Shown piece by piece: positions 54,027 through 63,894 of a stretch of DNA of 64,000 nucleotides. This DNA is from Paraneptunicella aestuarii. GTDB taxonomy: Bacteria; Pseudomonadota; Gammaproteobacteria; Enterobacterales; Alteromonadaceae. The notes below the pieces were generated by a model. The model was not told the DNA's origin and did no database searches. It saw only the letters and a program-made list of their open reading frames with translations. A program made the position numbers and the translations under genes. Within the stretch, counting starts at the first letter, position 1; each line of letters opens with the position of its first letter. The DNA lies in NCBI RefSeq assembly GCF_019900845.1, contig NZ_CP074570.1, positions 3,596,001-3,660,000 on the forward strand, written 5' to 3'.

Positions 54027-54177
54027 TTAATACACACCTCTGCATGGTTCGAATCGCCTTAACATCAAAAACAGGCCATTCTCCTAAACATATGGGCATC
54101 TGACTATTTATCAAAGACAAAATAACCAAGCACTCTATGATGCTCTAACTGCTTCGAAAATTAAACCGACTTGTTTT

Positions 54178-54206
54178 GGTATAGTATGTAAGTAGCTAAC
54201 TCACAA
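54178..54206 (-). promoter_or_regulatory. Candidate sigma-70 promoter of clpX
   Basis: TTGTGA (54201-54206), 17-base spacer, TATACC (54178-54183), minus strand; about 145 bases before the ATG. Confidence 0.4.
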
Positions 54207-54294
54207 GCACTTTTAATTGAAAAATGTTTGCTACCAATACAGGTTAGTTTGCAGTTGGTTCAGATACCAACGATGTTCTTTCGACAAGGCTAAA

Positions 54295-54924
54295 TTAAGC
54301 CTTGTTATGGGCATCCATTCGATTGAACAAAACCTGATCGATCAAACCATATTCTTTGGCAGCTTCAGCGCTTAGGAAGTTGTCGCGATCTGTATCTTTG
54401 ATAACTTGCTCGTAATCACGACCAGTGTGTTCAGCCAAAAGTCTGTTCAATTTTTCTTTAATTGCCAATGTTTCCTTGGCGTGAATTTCAATATCAGACG
54501 CCTGCCCCTGGAAACCACTTAGTGGTTGGTGGATCATCACTCGAGAGTTATTTAAGCAATAACGTTTCCCTTTAGCTCCACCAGATAGAAGGAAGGCTCC
54601 CATACTACAAGCTTGACCAATACAAACCGTACTCACGTCAGGTTTGATAAAATTCATTGTGTCATAAATCGCCATTCCAGCGGTTACAGAGCCACCGGGA
54701 GAATTAATGTAAAGGAAGATGTCTTTTTCCGGGTTTTCAGCCTCAAGAAATAACAGTTGAGCCACAATCAAATTGGCCATGTGATCTTCAACCTGCCCAA
54801 CCAAAAACACAACATTCTCTTTCAACAAACGAGAGTAAATGTCATAAGAGCGCTCACCTTTAGAGGTTTGCTCAATAACCATTGGAACCAGGGCATTATG
54901 TACTTCGGGAACAGGATTAAACAT
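54295..54924 (-). CDS. clpP: ATP-dependent Clp protease proteolytic subunit
   Basis: 209 residues. Catalytic triad: Ser in [11 protein letters not shown] (about residue 111), His in [11 protein letters not shown] (about 136), Asp in KDTDRDNF (about 185). Assembles as a tetradecamer with ClpX (next gene). It is downstream of tig, separated by a terminator. Confidence 0.98.
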   Translation of the reverse strand: MFNPVPEVHNALVPMVIEQTSKGERSYDIYSRLLKENVVFLVGQVEDHMANLIVAQLLFLEAENPEKDIFLYINSPGGSVTAGMAIYDTMNFIKPDVSTVCIGQACSMGAFLLSGGAKGKRYCLNNSRVMIHQPLSGFQGQASDIEIHAKETLAIKEKLNRLLAEHTGRDYEQVIKDTDRDNFLSAEAAKEYGLIDQVLFNRMDAHNKA

Positions 54925-54945
54925 ATTTTTGATGTCTTAAAATAA

Positions 54946-54976
54946 AAAAATGCTCAGTAGGTACTGAGCATTTAAG
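54946..54976 (-). terminator. Intrinsic terminator of tig
   Basis: AAATGCTCAGTA (54948-54959) and TACTGAGCATTT (54962-54973) form a 12-bp stem with a 2-base loop; a seven-T run follows on the minus strand. Possibly leaky, since clpP follows closely. Confidence 0.85.
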
Positions 54977-55014
54977 CAGGAGGACTATAACAAAGTCAAT
55001 TCAATACAAACATT

Positions 55015-56316
55015 TTATGCTTGTTTGTTCATGATCTCGTCAAAGTCTTTATTCACTTCAGTTACAGAAGCTTTGGCAAGAACGGCGTCAATCGCCTGAT
55101 CTTCCAGAGCCAAATTCTGCATCTGTTGCATCAATTCATTGTTGCTCTTGTAGTATTCAATCACTTCTGCCGGATCTTCATAAGCTGAAGCAGTTGTTTC
55201 AATCATGGACTGAACGCGAGCCTGATCAACTTTCAAATCTTCAGACTTGATGACTTCACCTAGTAATAAACCAACAGAAACACGGCGACGAGCATTTTCT
55301 TCGAACAACTCATCTGGCAATTCAGGCATATTACCAGTCATACCTTGACCGAAACGTTGCATTGATTGACGGCGCAAAGAGTCAATTTCTTGCTTAACCA
55401 ATGCGGCAGGCAAATCAACAGGGTTAGTTTCAACCAAACCAGCAAGCACTTGCTCTTTAACTTGTGCTTTCAAAGTATTGTCCAATTCGCGCTGCATGTT
55501 GCGCTTAACTTCATCACGCAATTTGTTTAAATCGCCGTCTTCGATACCGAAAGTTTTAGCAAACTCATCGTTCAATTCAGGCAATTCCAATTCTTCTACT
55601 TTCTTCAAAGTAATTGCGAATTGTGCCGCTTTACCTTTCAATTGCTCTGCATGGTAATCTTCAGGGAAGTTTACGTCGGCAACAAACTCATCACCCGCTT
55701 TCTTACCAACGATTGGCTCTTCAAAGCCAGGAATCATTCGGCCTTTGCCCATTTCCAGAGCGAAGTTTTCAGCCTTACCGCCATCAAATTCTTCGCCATC
55801 AATAGTACCAACGAAGTCGATAGTGACTTTATCGTCTTCCTTAGCAGCGCGATCAGCCTCGATCCAGCTTGCATGTTGCTTACGCAACGTTTGCAGCATG
55901 TTCTCAAGGTTTTCGTCTTTGATTTCTACAACAGGCTTTTCGATTTTGATTTTATCCAGATCTTTCACTTCAATTTCTGGGTAAATTTCAAAAGCAGCAA
56001 CGAATTCCAAATCATGACCATCTTCGTCTTTCTTAAGCTCGAAAGAAGGCATGCCTGCAGGAGAAAGCTTTTCCTTAGTCACAGCTTCAAAGAAATTACG
56101 CTGCATAACTTCACCAGCGATTTCCTGGCGAACAGCTTTACCGTAACGCTTTTGAATAACAGAAACAGGGACTTTACCAGGACGGAAACCATTAATACGC
56201 TGGGTCTTGGCCAACTGTTGCAATCTGGATTTAACAGCAGAATCGATAGTATCTGCTGGAACAGTAATAGTAAGGCGGCGTTCTAGACCTTCATTTGCCT
56301 CTACTGAAACTTGCAT
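55015..56316 (-). CDS. tig: Trigger factor
   Basis: 433-residue ribosome-associated chaperone. N-terminal ribosome-binding domain with the signature region [24 protein letters not shown]-type PPIase domain ([26 protein letters not shown]), and the C-terminal chaperone arms. Cytosolic. Heads the tig-clpP-clpX-lon-hupB block. Confidence 0.98.
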   Translation of the reverse strand: MQVSVEANEGLERRLTITVPADTIDSAVKSRLQQLAKTQRINGFRPGKVPVSVIQKRYGKAVRQEIAGEVMQRNFFEAVTKEKLSPAGMPSFELKKDEDGHDLEFVAAFEIYPEIEVKDLDKIKIEKPVVEIKDENLENMLQTLRKQHASWIEADRAAKEDDKVTIDFVGTIDGEEFDGGKAENFALEMGKGRMIPGFEEPIVGKKAGDEFVADVNFPEDYHAEQLKGKAAQFAITLKKVEELELPELNDEFAKTFGIEDGDLNKLRDEVKRNMQRELDNTLKAQVKEQVLAGLVETNPVDLPAALVKQEIDSLRRQSMQRFGQGMTGNMPELPDELFEENARRRVSVGLLLGEVIKSEDLKVDQARVQSMIETTASAYEDPAEVIEYYKSNNELMQQMQNLALEDQAIDAVLAKASVTEVNKDFDEIMNKQA

Positions 56317-56637
56317 TCTTTTACCTCAACTTTCGTGCCGCAGCACTCTAAACATTGTTTCCAGTCCCATACCAATTGCCAACGTTTTGTGGCGGATTCG
56401 GTAACCTCAATGCTGTCTATTTGGGAAGCTGGTCACATTACATGACAAAAAAGACGCAGTAGTATACCGATAGCAATACAAGGAGTCGAGGGATAAAATG
56501 CAGGATAAGCATATCAATTTAAATAAAATGCAAAAGAGTGGAAAAACAGCTAAAAGCCACGCGCCACAAGACATAGAAATAAAGAGGAAATTAGAAATAA
56601 AAAGGGAATAAAAGGAATAATTAGAGAAGAGAGAAAA
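56317..56637. other. Intergenic region between tig and the tRNA genes
   Basis: About 320 bases; contains only the tig promoter candidate. The part next to the tRNA genes is AT-rich and purine-biased, with no gene or clear terminator seen. Confidence 0.4.
56461..56489 (-). promoter_or_regulatory. Candidate sigma-70 promoter of tig
   Basis: TCGACT (56484-56489), 17-base spacer, TATACT (56461-56466), minus strand. The leader to the tig start would be about 140 bases. Confidence 0.45.
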
Positions 56638-56714
56638 TGGGGTGGACGATGGGGCTTGAACCCACGACAACCGGAATCACAATCCGGGGCTCTACCAACT
56701 GAGCTACGCCCACC
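56638..56714 (-). tRNA. hisR: tRNA-His (GTG)
   Basis: Acceptor GTGGGCG/CGTCCAC, extra 5' G at -1 typical of tRNA-His, anticodon GTG at 56678-56680, TPsiC arm GGTTCAAGC, CCA encoded. Last in the three-tRNA operon. Confidence 0.97.
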
Positions 56715-56754
56715 ACTGGGACTATCGGCTTAATCCATAAGCCTTGAATGTAAA

Positions 56755-56831
<77 letters not shown>

Positions 56832-56971
56832 ATCAAAATGAGCCGAGTATAAAACCTTTGACTGAATAACTTACTTTACTCAAACAACGGCTATCCTGCT
56901 GTGCTCAATGTTGTTATAAAAATTATCACAACATTTCGACCGATACATTCAAATACTAACGTAGGAAAAAG

Positions 56972-57048
56972 TGGTCGGTGAGACAGGATTTGAACCTGCG
57001 ACCCCTTGGACCCAAACCAAGTGCGCTACCAAACTGCGCTACTCACCG
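56972..57048 (-). tRNA. tRNA-Pro (TGG)
   Basis: Acceptor CGGTGAG/CTCACCG, anticodon TGG (57012-57014) in loop TTTGGGT, T arm GGTTCAAAT, CCA encoded. First in the Pro-Arg-His operon, 37 bases after the promoter's start. Confidence 0.97.
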
Positions 57049-57091
57049 ACTTTTTCCTGCCACTAAATTCCTCAGTGGCTACGGGGGGCGG

Positions 57092-57120
57092 ATATTACTG
57101 ATTTGGTTCTATGTCGTCAA
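57092..57120 (-). promoter_or_regulatory. Promoter of the tRNA operon
   Basis: TTGACG (57115-57120), 17-base spacer, TAATAT (57092-57097), then a GC-rich discriminator CCGCCCCCC, the mark of stringently controlled stable-RNA promoters. Minus strand, reading into tRNA-Pro. Confidence 0.78.
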
Positions 57121-57471
57121 ACACTTTTTTTGCATCTTGTTTTGACTGCTGTTTTTTACGTCAAAAGAGACGAATTTCATTCTGATTTAGCGCCATATTC
57201 AGATTTACCTCAACAGGTAGTCCCCCTACAGCTTTGCACATGTTTATGCGTGGAAAATCAGCTCTCGAATCAAGTCAAACTCATCTGTTTCACGTTCTAA
57301 TACTCACCTTTAGGTGAAATAACCTGAAATATGTCACACGCATTCCGGTTGCTACTATGCTCGTCGCTGATGAGGCATGAAACGAAATTCAGAATGTCTG
57401 AACGAGCCATACTCATCCCCAATACAGCACATTTGTTTTTAACCATATCCAAAATTAAAAGGAATAAATCA
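57121..57471. other. Intergenic region upstream of the unrecognised 220-residue gene
   Basis: About 350 bases. TCACCT-TT-AGGTGA (57304-57317) is a short perfect dyad that could be an operator. The in-frame extension upstream of 57472 lacks a ribosome-binding site and was not taken as coding. No clear promoter could be assigned. Confidence 0.35.
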
Positions 57472-58134
57472 ATGTCTAATGAAACCAGAACCGTACGAAT
57501 CGCTAACCACGCAAGATTTCCAATTCAAGAGCTGATTGTTCATCATTTTCAGTATACTGGCAGTGATCCAAACAAAAATCGCTACAACGAAAAAACAGTT
57601 TTATTTTCAGCGAAAAACAGCTTGGGAAATACTCTATCATTACCTGAAGGTGGCAACATAGAAATCCAGCCAATGGACGGTTTATTCAATCAAGGTGATA
57701 AGTATTACGATCTTGTAGTTAATCCAAGCCATAGAAGCCATTGGAATGTAGCGTGGCGCTGCGCAGAGGATGACGGTATTTACTACCTGATTCAGGATGG
57801 CGGGAAACTGATGAAGCTATTGGATTCTGCTGTTTCCGACATTTTAAAAGGAATCAAAGCTGCGTTAAAATTCTTTGAAGATACGGGCGCTGAAGCAGCA
57901 ATGGCTGGCACAGTAATGGCCAGTGTCCATACATTTTTTAAGAATGCCGAACAAGATTCAGACACCATTGAACATAAATTCCATGGCGACTCAACTTGCC
58001 GTCAGGATATCCACCTTGGAACCGACGGAGATACTGCTAACACTGTAGACAGAATGAAAGCCGTATTTAACTCTGACAACAAAAAACAATACTGCTCTGT
58101 ACAGAGCTTCGGCTTTGGCTCAAGCGATGCATAA
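57472..58134 (+). CDS. Hypothetical protein, unrecognised
   Basis: 220 residues with no family I recognise. No signal peptide or membrane helix. N-terminal half (1-115) is rich in beta-strand-like segments (TRTVRIANHARFPIQELIV, TLSLPEGGNIEIQPMDGLF, WNVAWRCAEDDGIYYLI). The middle (about 120-160) is a helical, Ala-rich stretch (SDILKGIKAALKFFEDTGAEAAMAG). The C-terminus is polar with two Cys. AAAGGAA precedes the ATG, and a strong hairpin terminator follows, so it is an independent gene. It sits between the tRNA operon and folD, a common place for acquired genes. Its composition is not obviously different from neighbours by eye. Confidence 0.75.
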   Translation: MSNETRTVRIANHARFPIQELIVHHFQYTGSDPNKNRYNEKTVLFSAKNSLGNTLSLPEGGNIEIQPMDGLFNQGDKYYDLVVNPSHRSHWNVAWRCAEDDGIYYLIQDGGKLMKLLDSAVSDILKGIKAALKFFEDTGAEAAMAGTVMASVHTFFKNAEQDSDTIEHKFHGDSTCRQDIHLGTDGDTANTVDRMKAVFNSDNKKQYCSVQSFGFGSSDA

Positions 58135-58176
58135 ACAGGCGCAAAAGTAAGCTAGCGGAAGATTCATTTCCACTTA

Positions 58177-58214
58177 GCACAGTGGGCAGCTTGCATAAGC
58201 TGCCCACTGTTTCC
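58177..58214 (+). terminator. Strong hairpin after the hypothetical gene
   Basis: Perfect 14-bp stem ACAGTGGGCAGCTT (58179-58192), loop GCAT, AAGCTGCCCACTGT (58197-58210), then TTTCC. Stem quality is high but the T run is short. Confidence 0.65.
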
Positions 58215-58328
58215 GCAAACAGTATTATAAGTATCTTTTAATACACTATTTAATTCTCTCAGAGTTTGCCAAAATTCCTCACTTCGTGAGAAAATGCCCG
58301 TCTACATGACAGCCACGGCAAAGAAAAT

Positions 58329-59183
58329 ATGACCGCACAAATTATCGACGGAAAAGAAATAGCAAAACACATTCGAGAGCGCGTTGCGCTGCAGGTAATG
58401 TCTATTGTTCGTTCAGGTAAACGACGCCCTGGACTTGCCGTTGTTGTTGTTGGCAATGATCCAGCGTCACAGGTATATGTACAAAACAAGCGTAAAGCCT
58501 GTGAAGAAGTTGGATTTCTGGAGCGCTCTTACGATTTACCTGCTGACACCACACAAAAGCAGCTGCTGACCTTGGTCGATGATTTAAATGACGACCCTGA
58601 AATTGACGGCATCCTGGTTCAACTTCCACTACCTGCGGGACTGGATCCCAGTGAGATCCTTGAGCGCATACACCCAACCAAAGATGTTGACGGTTTTCAC
58701 CCCTACAATATTGGTCGTCTGGCGCAACGTATGCCAGCACTTCGCCCTTGCACACCCAAAGGCATCATGACCCTGATTGAATCAACCAGTCGCCCGGTAA
58801 AAGGCTTGGACGCGGTTGTGGTAGGTTCATCCAATATTGTTGGACGCCCAATGGCGTTGGAGCTTTTGTTGGCTGGCTGTACAACCACAATTTGCCACAA
58901 ATTCACCAAAGATCTGCAAAGCCATATTGAACGCGCAGACTTATTAGTTGTCGCTGTCGGTAAAGCGGAATTTATTCCTGGCTCCTGGATTAAAGAAGGC
59001 TCAATCGTGATTGATGTAGGTATAAACCGTACCGAAGACGGGGGATTAACCGGTGATGTTGAATTCGCAACGGCTCATGAACGTGCAGGCTGGATTTCTC
59101 CTGTGCCGGGCGGCGTTGGCCCCATGACAGTAGCCAGTTTGATTGAAAATACATTGGAAGCTTACGTTAAGTACCATTCTTAA
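58329..59183 (+). CDS. folD: Bifunctional methylenetetrahydrofolate dehydrogenase/cyclohydrolase
   Basis: 284-residue cytosolic folate enzyme (NADP-dependent oxidation of methylene-THF and hydrolysis to formyl-THF). Signatures: catalytic-Lys region [51 protein letters not shown], the nucleotide-binding [18 protein letters not shown] and [18 protein letters not shown]. Usual length (288 in E. coli). Confidence 0.98.
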   Translation: MTAQIIDGKEIAKHIRERVALQVMSIVRSGKRRPGLAVVVVGNDPASQVYVQNKRKACEEVGFLERSYDLPADTTQKQLLTLVDDLNDDPEIDGILVQLPLPAGLDPSEILERIHPTKDVDGFHPYNIGRLAQRMPALRPCTPKGIMTLIESTSRPVKGLDAVVVGSSNIVGRPMALELLLAGCTTTICHKFTKDLQSHIERADLLVVAVGKAEFIPGSWIKEGSIVIDVGINRTEDGGLTGDVEFATAHERAGWISPVPGGVGPMTVASLIENTLEAYVKYHS

Positions 59184-59208
59184 CATATTCACAGCTTCAA
59201 TTTTCCAT

Positions 59209-59241
59209 TTAAAAAAGGCGCTGAAATCAGCGCCTTTTTAA
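59209..59241. terminator. Terminator between folD and the DUF4340 gene
   Basis: AAAAAAGGCGCTGA and TCAGCGCCTTTTT enclose two bases; T run on the plus strand, A run upstream, so it can serve both converging genes. Confidence 0.9.
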
Positions 59242-59282
59242 CATTTTTCGTAAATTCAGATAACAAGCTCCAAAATTAGGGG

Positions 59283-60371
59283 CTAATTGGTGTTTTCAGC
59301 ACTTTCACTATTAGCTTCAACATCACTTACCGCAGCTTCATTTTCCTCAACAGGCTCAGACAAAAAGTCTTCCACTGTTTTATCAAACTGATTCGCAGCA
59401 AACGACGTGATTTGGTATTGCCATTGCGTCCAATAAGGTGATGGAGCAGTATCAGGAGCAACACCAGAAGCATTACCATCCATATCAAAACGTATCCAGG
59501 TTTTATCTTCAACATTGCGCATACGGACACGAATTTCACGCTCATCAAAAGTGCTCAGTTTTAATGATTTAATAGTATTCACATCCTGCCAAATGCTTTC
59601 ATCAATGGCCGATAAATCATCAAACTGTAATTCCACCAAACTGCTTACCGTGCTGTTTAAAATCGAGCTATAACGAAGTTCACGGCCTTCTGGCATATTT
59701 TCCAATTGGTAGTTATCATCTTCTGACATGTTTTTGGATACTGTCCAGCCATGTCCTTTATTTGCTCCACCATCCTCTAGTGTAAGCGACTTCACCTGCT
59801 CAGGAGCCACATCCAAAATCGGCTGTAACAGCCAATCCATTTGGCTGTCTGGTAAGGTAATGATTTGGTCGATAAGCCAGGATTGAGTATTACCATTCAC
59901 CCGCACATAACTGCCGCCCGTACTGGCATTTCCCACTAACAGATCAACAATATTAGTATCTGCACCTGAGCCAGACTGAACTTGCAACAGCACCGATTGG
60001 GCATCTTCGGCTTCCAATGGCTCTACGCCCAATCGTGCATACTTGTCTGCCTTACTGGTTTTAGGTTCCACTTTTTGTGCAGAAACCAATTGCTCAAGCA
60101 AAGCACTCAACTTTTCCTGAGATACGGGATAGCCATGATAATTGCTTGCAATCCACTGAGTGCCGTTTGACGTTATTTCACGCTTGGCATCAAGCAAAAT
60201 ACCATCGGCATTTTTTATCAGAAAATGACTCACTTGCGCTGCTTGTTCCTGAATATCAGGAAACATCTTGCCTTTAGAGGTTTCTGTCACCTTACCTGAA
60301 GGCGTAAACAGCACGCCTAAAATCACGGCGATAGTGACTAATCCCAATAAGGGTAAAACATGTTTATTCAT
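59283..60371 (-). CDS. DUF4340 domain-containing protein of a Gld-like ABC system
   Basis: 362 residues: one N-terminal membrane anchor (LPLLGLVTIAVILGVLF, about 5-22) and a periplasmic region containing repeated DUF4340-type modules (SHFLIKNADGILLDAKREI, NGTQWIASNYHGYPVSQEKL, YARLGVEPLEAEDAQS). C-terminus acidic. Follows the GldG-like gene by 15 bases; such quartets (ATPase, permease, GldG, DUF4340) occur widely outside gliding bacteria, with unknown substrate. Confidence 0.88.
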   Translation of the reverse strand: MNKHVLPLLGLVTIAVILGVLFTPSGKVTETSKGKMFPDIQEQAAQVSHFLIKNADGILLDAKREITSNGTQWIASNYHGYPVSQEKLSALLEQLVSAQKVEPKTSKADKYARLGVEPLEAEDAQSVLLQVQSGSGADTNIVDLLVGNASTGGSYVRVNGNTQSWLIDQIITLPDSQMDWLLQPILDVAPEQVKSLTLEDGGANKGHGWTVSKNMSEDDNYQLENMPEGRELRYSSILNSTVSSLVELQFDDLSAIDESIWQDVNTIKSLKLSTFDEREIRVRMRNVEDKTWIRFDMDGNASGVAPDTAPSPYWTQWQYQITSFAANQFDKTVEDFLSEPVEENEAAVSDVEANSESAENTN

Positions 60372-60386
60372 TTTCCCTCCTGCAAT

Positions 60387-62225
60387 CTACGACTTGTATC
60401 GAGTACGCAATGAACGCATCACAAACGCTAACATCAGCACCAATAATATTGGCATCAAAGCGATATTCAGAAATTTCAGGCGACTCCCCAAACTTTCAAT
60501 ATCCTTGTCCAATTGATGGCGCACTTCACGCAACTCTTTACGAATCTCAATACGCTTCTCGTTAAATTCCTTAATCGCCTCTTCCTGCTCTTTGCTCAGT
60601 GTTAACGCACCACTTTCCATTTGCTGTGACTGCAATTTGCTAAGTTCCGCTTCGGTTTCATTCAGCTGTTGCTCAAGAATTTTTTCTTGATCCATAAACT
60701 TCATTTCCGCCACAGCCGTTAACTCTTGCACCTTGGTAAATGGGCGCGCATAAGTGCCTCGGCTACGAATGCTAATGAGAGAATCGCTCCCCGCCATGTT
60801 CTCCACCGCATTAGTCAGCAAAGCGCCATTATCGGCAAAAGGCGTAAACACCGTTTGACCGAAGAAGTTAGCCTGACTAACCCAAAAACGGTCTGCCAGA
60901 ACGTCAGTATCAGCAATCACAACAACATTGATGTTCGCTTCAGCGATATAGTCCATACCGCCTTGCTCATTACCAGCCAAGGCTTTATCAAATGCCGATT
61001 TGGCGTTGCCCTGAAAACGCGCTCCCAAAACCATTTCGCCTTCGGTACTCGTCATTTGATCCATTAACTGATCAGGGTCGCGAGTCATGGCATACACCAT
61101 GGCATTAGTGTGAGTGCTATATTCTGATGAATGCAGTAACGGATGCATTTCCAACTGGCTACCTTCTGCTAATTCCAGACTGCCGAAAGAAGCTCCATTA
61201 ATCATATCCAACGAGGAGGTGATGACATCATTTTCATCCAGATAGGCTTTATCCAAACCAATAAAACCTACGTGTTTAGTTACGCCTTTTTGAGTACGAA
61301 TATCTAACCCTTTGGCAGCATCCAACACCACTTGTTCAGGCTCCATTCTGATACCCCAGGCATCAAACAAACGAGATAAACTAGAAGTATTTGCCGACGC
61401 CATGCCCGACATCGCCGCCATAGGGTCAGACTCGTGATGAGGATCGACGAAGGTCAGCAACTTGCCGCCCGCCATCACAAACTGGTCGATGGCATAGAGG
61501 GTTTTCTCCGATAAATCCTGAGGGTGAATCAACAACAAAACGCCAACATCTTCAGGCACTTTGTCGAATTCCGCAGGCAAGGTTTCAACGTCATAAAGCT
61601 CTTGTAACTGAGCATAGAAATGCCAGGGCGGATCAAACTGCCCTGTCATTGGGTTTTGCCCACCCGTGACACTAATGCCTGAAAGCAGTCCTACCTTCAA
61701 AGGCTCAGGCTCGCTCAGCAAGTAAATTAGCTGGCTAATGTCATATTCCAAAAAACGCTCTTTTTGAGGGTCGAAAAAGCCAATCACTTGCTGGTCATCT
61801 AAAGAGTTTCTCCCCGCCAGACCAAAGTAGATAGATTCTTCCGTACCCGGCATCATGGCAGCCGTTAAGCCAAATTCACTGGCTTGATCTTCAGCCTCTG
61901 AAAAAGGCTCAGGATCGACCAAATGCAGTTGAATTTTTCCGTCAGAGGCATTGGCATATTCCTTCAACAAGCTCTCAACCCTGTTCGCATAATTACGCAA
62001 ACTGGTTAAACCTTCAGAAGTCTTATCTGAAAAGAAGAAATACAAATGAACAGGCTCATCAATGCCATTAATGATTTCTTTACTGCCATCAGACAGGGAG
62101 TAAACCTTATCTTCAGTTAAATCAAAACGTGCCGAGCGGAATATTTGATTGTTCAATAGCACCAAAGCAAAGAACAACACCACCAGCAACAACATGGAAA
62201 TAGGTGTAGAAAATACTTTTTTCAT
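60387..62225 (-). CDS. GldG-like ABC transporter auxiliary protein
   Basis: 612 residues. N-terminal helix ISMLLLVVLFFALVLLNNQIF, a large extracytoplasmic region (FDLTEDKVYSLSDGSKEII, LYFFFSDKTSEGL, GVLLLIHPQDLSEKTLYAID) and near the C-terminus a Gln/Glu-rich coiled coil (about 520-580) leading to a final helix (LNIALMPILLVLMLAFVM). This is the GldG / ABC_transp_aux architecture. Expected to work with the permease and ATPase upstream in export across the inner membrane. Confidence 0.9.
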   Translation of the reverse strand: MKKVFSTPISMLLLVVLFFALVLLNNQIFRSARFDLTEDKVYSLSDGSKEIINGIDEPVHLYFFFSDKTSEGLTSLRNYANRVESLLKEYANASDGKIQLHLVDPEPFSEAEDQASEFGLTAAMMPGTEESIYFGLAGRNSLDDQQVIGFFDPQKERFLEYDISQLIYLLSEPEPLKVGLLSGISVTGGQNPMTGQFDPPWHFYAQLQELYDVETLPAEFDKVPEDVGVLLLIHPQDLSEKTLYAIDQFVMAGGKLLTFVDPHHESDPMAAMSGMASANTSSLSRLFDAWGIRMEPEQVVLDAAKGLDIRTQKGVTKHVGFIGLDKAYLDENDVITSSLDMINGASFGSLELAEGSQLEMHPLLHSSEYSTHTNAMVYAMTRDPDQLMDQMTSTEGEMVLGARFQGNAKSAFDKALAGNEQGGMDYIAEANINVVVIADTDVLADRFWVSQANFFGQTVFTPFADNGALLTNAVENMAGSDSLISIRSRGTYARPFTKVQELTAVAEMKFMDQEKILEQQLNETEAELSKLQSQQMESGALTLSKEQEEAIKEFNEKRIEIRKELREVRHQLDKDIESLGSRLKFLNIALMPILLVLMLAFVMRSLRTRYKS

Positions 62226-62230
62226 TGTGC

Positions 62231-62965
62231 TTAATCCGCCTTCTTCTGTTCAATTAACATCAAACCCGCATACAACCAAACGCCGATAACAACTGCGAAA
62301 TAAACCAGATTGTTTAATGCAATCACGCCTTTCGCCATGTTCTCGAAGTGAGTCATAAAACTAAAGGAAGCAATGGTGTCCAGCAGTACCGTTGGCAACC
62401 AACCTTGAAAGGCGTCCAACACGATACTGGAACCACTCAGCACAAACAGGAAGCACACCACAACGGCGAGAATAAACGCCACAACCTGGCTTTTCGTCAG
62501 CGCCGACATACAAATGCCAATGGCTAGAAACGCGCCCGACATCAACCAGCTGCCGATATAAGCCGCTAAAATAATGCCGTTATCAGGATTGCCCAGATAA
62601 TTCACAGTTAGCCAAAGCGGAAAGGTCAATAACAGCGACAAACCCAGCACACTCCAGGCAGCCAGGAACTTACCCATCATGGCTTCAAAAGCCGAAATCG
62701 GTAAGGTCATCAGCAATTCAATGCTGCCGCTCTTACGCTCTTCCGACCAGGTACGCATTGCCATAGCTGGCACCAAAAACAGGTACAGCCAAGGGTGGAA
62801 GTTAAAGAAAGGGAGTAAATCAGCTTGTCCACGCTCGTAAAAATTTCCTACGTAGAAAGTGAACACGCCCGACATCATCAGGAAGATGATAATAAATACA
62901 TACGCCACTGGCGTGGCAAAAAAGCTGGCAAACTCACGCTTAAAGATAATACGAATATTGTCCAT
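62231..62965 (-). CDS. ABC-2 type permease (GldF-like)
   Basis: 244 residues, six hydrophobic segments (for example TPVAYVFIIIFLMMSGVFTFY, AAWSVLGLSLLLTFPLWLTV, VAFILAVVVCFLFVLSGSSIV). Motif RTWSEERKSGSIELLMTLPI is typical of ABC-2/GldF permeases. Overlaps the ATPase stop by one base and is followed by the GldG-like gene after five bases. Confidence 0.93.
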   Translation of the reverse strand: MDNIRIIFKREFASFFATPVAYVFIIIFLMMSGVFTFYVGNFYERGQADLLPFFNFHPWLYLFLVPAMAMRTWSEERKSGSIELLMTLPISAFEAMMGKFLAAWSVLGLSLLLTFPLWLTVNYLGNPDNGIILAAYIGSWLMSGAFLAIGICMSALTKSQVVAFILAVVVCFLFVLSGSSIVLDAFQGWLPTVLLDTIASFSFMTHFENMAKGVIALNNLVYFAVVIGVWLYAGLMLIEQKKAD

Positions 62966-63894
62966 TATGCCGCCACCTCTTCGGTTAATTCTCTAAACAC
63001 ATCGTCTAAACGCCCTTGCTCAACAAACATGGCCTTAGCGGTTAATTGTTTGTCTTGCATAAAACGTGAGACGGCTTCAATTAATGGTTCTTGCGCATCT
63101 TGCACCGGAATAAGGGTTAATATGCCGTTCTCATGGTCGAGTTCTAGCGCAGCAACGCCTGAAATATGTTTGAAAGCTTCGACATCGGGCATAGCATCAA
63201 ACTGCAAACTTACCGCTTGGAAATAGCGAGAACGCTGCTGTAATGCCAAAGGCGTGCTATCGAATAACATCTGCCCACCAGCAATGATCATGGCGCGGTT
63301 ACATACAGCAGTGACCTCTTCCAGAATGTGCGTGGAAACAATGACCAACTTGTCTTTGGACAAGTTCTTGATCAGTTCACGAACATGATGTTTTTGATTG
63401 GGATCCAGACCATCGGTAGGCTCATCCAGAATCAAAATTTCCGGATCATGCAAAATAGCCTGTGCTAATCCAACGCGGCGTTTAAAGCCTTTAGAAAGGT
63501 TATCGATTGGCTTGTCCAACACGCTTTGTAGCTGAACCTGAGCAATCACATCAGCAATGCGCTTTAGCTTATGCTCGCCCTGTAAGCCTCGAATATCAGC
63601 AATGAAATTCAACATTTGAATTGGCGTCATATCACCATAGGCAGGCGCACCTTCAGGTAGATAGCCAATGCGCTTTTGAATCTCTCGCCTCGACTCATCC
63701 ATTGCCATATCGGCAATGCGAATTTCCCCCGAGTCGGGAGAAAGAAACCCGGTGAGCATTTTCATTGTTGTCGATTTACCTGCGCCGTTTGGCCCAAGAA
63801 ATCCAACCACATCACCCGGTTTTATTTGAAAGGAAAGATTGTTAACAGCAGTAAAATCGCCGAATGTTTTTCTTATATTGGTGACTGTGATCAT
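62965..63894 (-). CDS. ABC transporter ATP-binding protein (GldA-like)
   Basis: 309 residues. Walker A GPNGAGKST, Q-loop YLPEGAPAYGDMT, signature LSKGFKRRVGLAQAI, Walker B ILILDEPTDGLD, H-loop VSTHILEE. C-terminal about 90 residues (YFQAVSLQFDAMPDVEAF...) are the regulatory part typical of ABC-2 exporters. The ATG at 63894 has AGGA upstream; longer in-frame extension toward the window edge has no such site. First gene of the four-gene Gld-like operon. Confidence 0.94.
   Translation of the reverse strand: MITVTNIRKTFGDFTAVNNLSFQIKPGDVVGFLGPNGAGKSTTMKMLTGFLSPDSGEIRIADMAMDESRREIQKRIGYLPEGAPAYGDMTPIQMLNFIADIRGLQGEHKLKRIADVIAQVQLQSVLDKPIDNLSKGFKRRVGLAQAILHDPEILILDEPTDGLDPNQKHHVRELIKNLSKDKLVIVSTHILEEVTAVCNRAMIIAGGQMLFDSTPLALQQRSRYFQAVSLQFDAMPDVEAFKHISGVAALELDHENGILTLIPVQDAQEPLIEAVSRFMQDKQLTAKAMFVEQGRLDDVFRELTEEVAA

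Noticed and set aside
55621..56286. A 221-codon plus-strand frame opposite tig
   Set aside because: It lies wholly within the trigger-factor gene, whose protein is unmistakable, and has no recognisable content.
57331..57471. N-terminal extension of the 220-residue hypothetical protein
   Set aside because: The upstream in-frame start lacks a ribosome-binding site, while AAAGGAA stands in front of the ATG at 57472.
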